Origin: an uncultured Spirochaetaceae bacterium
Lineage (GTDB): Bacteria > Spirochaetota > Spirochaetia > Sphaerochaetales > Sphaerochaetaceae
Reading direction: 5' to 3'
Assembly: GCA_944389295.1 (NCBI GenBank)
Contig: CALXLV010000003.1
Coordinates: forward strand, 1 to 35,452
DNA: 35,452 bases
A program made the translations under genes and the position numbers. Shown here piece by piece: positions 32,740-35,452 of this stretch. A model generated the notes under the pieces. It saw only the letters and a list, made by a program, of their open reading frames with translations, did not search any database and was not told the DNA's origin. The stretch's first letter is position 1, and every line of letters starts with the position of its first letter.

Positions 32740-34086
32740 TCACTGGGCGCGGCGGCCAATCCACCCGGTGCGGCGGAGGCAGATGATGAAAACCAGCGAT
32801 GATATAAGCCACGTCAGAGGATATGCGGAGTAGATCACTGCGATGCTGTGCGTGAGGAGAAGTGCGATGCGCACATAGATCACGCGGATGACGCACCATG
32901 CGCCGAGCATCACGAACATCGGAACGAAAGCCTTTCCGTCACCTCTGAGGACTCCGGCGCTTCCATGCGAGACGGCCACGAGGAAGTAGAAGAACGCCTC
33001 TATCCTCGACTGCCTCACGCCGTACATTATGACAGAGGCATCATCGGAGAAAAGCCTGACAAGGAACGGCGCAAAGAGAAAGAGGAAGGCTCCGAGAATC
33101 TCCGCGGCGACAATGTTCATGGCCATTCCCTCCCTCACTCCCTTTCTCGCCCTCTCAATGTTTCCGGCTCCTGTCATCTGGGCAGTGAATGTGGTCAGTG
33201 CCAGCGAGAAAGACGTTATCGGAAGCAGAACGAAGCCCTCTATCTTCGCATAGACACCGAACCCTGCTATTGCAGCGGCGGGAAATGTGTTTACAGAAGC
33301 CTGTATCACGGTGTTGGCAAGCCCTACGATAGAGTTCTGCAGCCCAGAGGGAAGCCCGAAACGGAGGATGGAGCGCATCTCTGAGGGGTCGATTCTCAGC
33401 GTGCTCAGCCTCAGCTTCAGACCTGCCTCCCCTCTCATAAGACGGAGAAGGCAGAGAACGGAGCTCACGGCCTGAGAGACCACGGTCGCGGCCGCTGCCG
33501 ATCCCACGCCCATGCCGAAGCCGGCTATGAAGAGAATGTCGAGAACGATGTTCACGGCGGAGGATATTATTAGGTAGTAAAGCGGATGGCGGCTGTCGCC
33601 CAGTGCGTTCATTATTCCCATCAGCACGTTGTACATTACCGAGAAGAAGATGCCTGCGGAGTATATCCTGAAATAATCTGTGCTCAGCGGCAGGATGTCA
33701 TCAGGGGTGGAGATCATGCGGAGGATAAGGGGCGTGAACACTACCGCAAGAAGAGTGAGGAGCACTCCCGCCGCGGCGCCGAACGCTGCATCCGAACGGA
33801 CAGCCCTCTTCACCCTCTCCATATCCCCTGCTCCGTATGCGCGCGATATGACCACTCCGGCTCCGACGGCCATTCCGTTGAAGAATCCCACCATCATGAA
33901 AATGAGCGAACCGGAGGATGAGACTGCGGCAAGCGCCTCAGGACCGAGAAAATTGCCGACAATCAGAGTGTCGGCGGCATTGTACAGCTGCTGGAAGAGG
34001 TTGCCGATGAAGAGAGGGAACGCGAACGATACTATCTTCCGCGCTATCGGACCTGTCGAGAAATCCACTGTACCCTGCTCAGCCAT
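32740..34086 (-). CDS. MATE family efflux transporter
   Basis: Inner-membrane multidrug/toxin exporter driven by Na+ or H+, 448 residues with about 12 hydrophobic segments in two related halves. The N-terminal half has the MATE-like FPLFIGNLFQQLYNAADTLIVGNFLG stretch with Gln, Asn and Asp in helix 1; the second half has LRFGLPSGLQNS. It resembles the DinF/NorM-like group of anaerobes. ATG 34086 is chosen because a perfect TATAAT ends seven bases before it; GTG 34092 is the other option. The ArsR/SmtB gene follows on the same strand but has its own promoter. Confidence 0.93.
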   Translation of the reverse strand: MAEQGTVDFSTGPIARKIVSFAFPLFIGNLFQQLYNAADTLIVGNFLGPEALAAVSSSGSLIFMMVGFFNGMAVGAGVVISRAYGAGDMERVKRAVRSDAAFGAAAGVLLTLLAVVFTPLILRMISTPDDILPLSTDYFRIYSAGIFFSVMYNVLMGIMNALGDSRHPLYYLIISSAVNIVLDILFIAGFGMGVGSAAAATVVSQAVSSVLCLLRLMRGEAGLKLRLSTLRIDPSEMRSILRFGLPSGLQNSIVGLANTVIQASVNTFPAAAIAGFGVYAKIEGFVLLPITSFSLALTTFTAQMTGAGNIERARKGVREGMAMNIVAAEILGAFLFLFAPFLVRLFSDDASVIMYGVRQSRIEAFFYFLVAVSHGSAGVLRGDGKAFVPMFVMLGAWCVIRVIYVRIALLLTHSIAVIYSAYPLTWLISSLVFIICLRRTGWIGRRAQ

Positions 34087-34093
34087 GCCCACG

Positions 34094-34121
34094 ATTATAC
34101 CCCCGGAGGCAATCGATGCAA
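34094..34121 (-). promoter_or_regulatory. MATE gene promoter (leaderless geometry)
   Basis: Minus strand: TTGCAT (34116-34121), 16-base spacer, perfect TATAAT (34094-34099), then 7 bases to ATG 34086. No Shine-Dalgarno. Confidence 0.65.
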
Positions 34122-34148
34122 GAGACGGAGAGCGGCATCCGGCGGCAT

Positions 34149-34177
34149 TTTCCTCAACGGCTTTTTGATGGTATCAT
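34149..34177 (+). promoter_or_regulatory. Promoter of the 3-hydroxyisobutyrate-dehydrogenase-like gene (leaderless geometry)
   Basis: Weak -35 TTTCCT (34149-34154), 17-base spacer ending in TGG, TATCAT (34172-34177), then 6 bases to ATG 34184, which would itself be the first transcribed base. Confidence 0.6.
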
Positions 34178-34183
34178 CACGTT

Positions 34184-35071
34184 ATGGCAAAGAAAACAGG
34201 TTTCATAGGACTTGGCGTGATGGGTGCGGCAATGGCCTCAAGGCTGATGGATGCCGGCTGTGATCTCTATCTCTACAACAGAACCAGATCAAAGGGAGAC
34301 GAACTGGTCGGAAGAGGTGCGCACTGGTGCGATACGCCCCGTGCAGTCGCTGAGAACGCCGATATCGTATTCACCATCGTCGGATACCCGAAGGATGTCG
34401 AGAGCGTCTACCTTGGAGAGAACGGGCTGATAGAAGCCGCCGGAGAGGGAAAGATATTCTGCGACATGACGACAACCAGGCCCTCTCTGGAAGTGATGAT
34501 CGCCGGAAAGCTCGGAGAGAAGGGAACGGAGATGGCGGATGCGCCCGTCTCAGGAGGAGATGTCGGGGCGAAGAACGGAACACTCTCCTTCATGGTAGGA
34601 GCATCCGAGAAGGCTTTTTCTGAGCTTCTTCCCTACTTCAGCATAATGGGAAAGAACATCTCCCATATGGGACCTGTAGGCTCAGGCCAGCATACGAAGA
34701 TGGCAAACCAGACGGTGATAGCAGGCACCATGTGCGGTGTCTCCGAAGCTCTTGTCTACGGAGCGAAAGCAGGGCTCGACCTTGAGAAGATGGTCTCGAC
34801 CATATCAAAGGGAGCCGCAGGCTGCTGGACGCTGGACAACCTCGCGCCGCGCGTCATAAAGGGAGACTATGAGCCGGGATTCATGGTTGATCACTTCATC
34901 AAGGATATGGGCATAGCTCTCGAGGAAGCCGAGGCAATGGAGCTGGCGCTCCCCTCTCTCGCGCTTGCGAAGCAGCTCTATACTGCAGTGAAGTCGCAGG
35001 GAATGGGAAGGAAAGGAACGCAGGCGCTTGTCAAGGCGCTGGAGTCCCTCGCGGGAAAGGAGATTCTATGA
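34184..35071 (+). CDS. 3-hydroxyisobutyrate dehydrogenase family oxidoreductase (beta-hydroxyacid dehydrogenase)
   Basis: 295 residues. An N-terminal Rossmann fold with GFIGLGVMGAAMA (6-18) and NRT after the second strand indicates NADP(H) preference. DAPVSGGDVGAKNGTLSFMVG is the substrate-binding signature, and K172 in GSGQHTKMANQ is the catalytic lysine. It could be a 3-hydroxyisobutyrate, tartronate-semialdehyde, glyoxylate/succinic-semialdehyde or sulfolactaldehyde reductase; sequence alone does not decide. Its TGA overlaps the citrate synthase ATG (ATGA), so the two form an operon. It is divergent from the MATE gene and has a leaderless-type start. Confidence 0.88.
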   Translation: MAKKTGFIGLGVMGAAMASRLMDAGCDLYLYNRTRSKGDELVGRGAHWCDTPRAVAENADIVFTIVGYPKDVESVYLGENGLIEAAGEGKIFCDMTTTRPSLEVMIAGKLGEKGTEMADAPVSGGDVGAKNGTLSFMVGASEKAFSELLPYFSIMGKNISHMGPVGSGQHTKMANQTVIAGTMCGVSEALVYGAKAGLDLEKMVSTISKGAAGCWTLDNLAPRVIKGDYEPGFMVDHFIKDMGIALEEAEAMELALPSLALAKQLYTAVKSQGMGRKGTQALVKALESLAGKEIL

Positions 35072-35452
35072 TCAGAGAAAAGGATGCCGCGCTGATAAAG
35101 CTCTCAGGGGGAAAGGAGTTCCATGCCGATATCATCACCGACAGCATGGGAGAGAAATCAATAGACATAACATCGCTGCGGAAGGAGACGGGATACATCA
35201 CATATGATCCGGGATACGTCAACACCGGTTCCTGCATGTCCTCGATCTGCTACATAAACGGCGAGAAGGGAATCCTCCGCTACCGCGGCTATGATATCGC
35301 CGATCTCGTTGCGAAGTGCGACTTCATCGAGGTGGCATACCTTCTGATAAAGGGGAAGCTGCCGACGGCGGAAGAGAGAATCGGATACCAGAAGCTGCTC
35401 AACGAGAACTCGCTTCTCCATGTGAACATGAGGGATTTCTTCCGCGCGTATC
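35068..35452 (+). CDS. gltA: Citrate synthase, 3' end missing
   Basis: The first 128 residues of a citrate synthase, cut by the window end. The stretch DPGYVNTGSCMSSICYINGEKGILRYRGYDI is the conserved N-terminal core of type II enzymes and is followed by the EVAYLLIKGKLPT helix. ATG 35068 is set by an AAAGGAG five bases before it and overlaps the upstream stop codon. It would condense oxaloacetate with acetyl-CoA. The active-site His and Asp lie beyond the window. Confidence 0.9.
   Translation, partial: MIREKDAALIKLSGGKEFHADIITDSMGEKSIDITSLRKETGYITYDPGYVNTGSCMSSICYINGEKGILRYRGYDIADLVAKCDFIEVAYLLIKGKLPTAEERIGYQKLLNENSLLHVNMRDFFRAY

Overview
This is a gene-dense bacterial window, GC-rich by eye (no base count made), of about 35 kb. 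It carries no rRNA, tRNA, insertion sequence, prophage or CRISPR array. The gene set points to a spirochaete, perhaps near Sphaerochaetaceae: a fused AroD-AroE protein, a second-type EF-G-like protein, a bacterial XPB helicase with its partner, a short Hc1-like nucleoid protein and a U32 protein coupled to lon. This placement is inference from gene content and was not tested by phylogeny.

Layout. 1-6.2 kb: 3' part of an EF-G-like GTPase with a terminator, then the leftward mfd-trmB pair. 6.2-10.5 kb: an inositol-monophosphatase-family enzyme, a leftward pair of an ACT-domain protein and a THEP1-like NTPase behind a double-dyad operator, nrdR, a dGTPase-like HD hydrolase and a small membrane protein. 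10.5-16 kb: rightward run aroK-aroC-XPB-XPB partner-histidine phosphatase. 16-21 kb: leftward aroDE, then an ABC-F ATPase-maf pair and a NahK-like kinase behind a cluster of dyads. 21-25 kb: lon and a U32 (TrhP-type) protein. 25-28.7 kb: an envelope group (secreted helical-repeat protein, membrane glycosyltransferase, Wzi-like beta-barrel). 28.7-32 kb: an Hc1-like protein, then diaminobutyrate aminotransferase and decarboxylase behind a structured leader. 32-34 kb: leftward MATE transporter, ArsR/SmtB repressor with a full alpha-5 zinc-site pattern, and a GNAT. 34-35.5 kb: a 3-hydroxyisobutyrate-dehydrogenase-family enzyme and the start of citrate synthase.

Functional themes. Three shikimate-pathway proteins (AroK, AroC, AroDE) cover four pathway steps. 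DNA and nucleotide maintenance is represented by Mfd, XPB with its partner, dGTPase, NrdR and Maf. The aminotransferase-decarboxylase pair should make 1,3-diaminopropane from aspartate semialdehyde.

The clearest genome-scale signal is in promoter layout. In at least nine transcription units a sigma-70-type -10 hexamer (TANNNT) ends only 6-9 bases before the start codon, with no Shine-Dalgarno sequence. Those mRNAs should be leaderless or nearly so. Genes inside operons, and a minority of first genes, have ordinary AGGAG-type sites. This rule also corrects several start codons. No gap reaches 300 bases without a gene.
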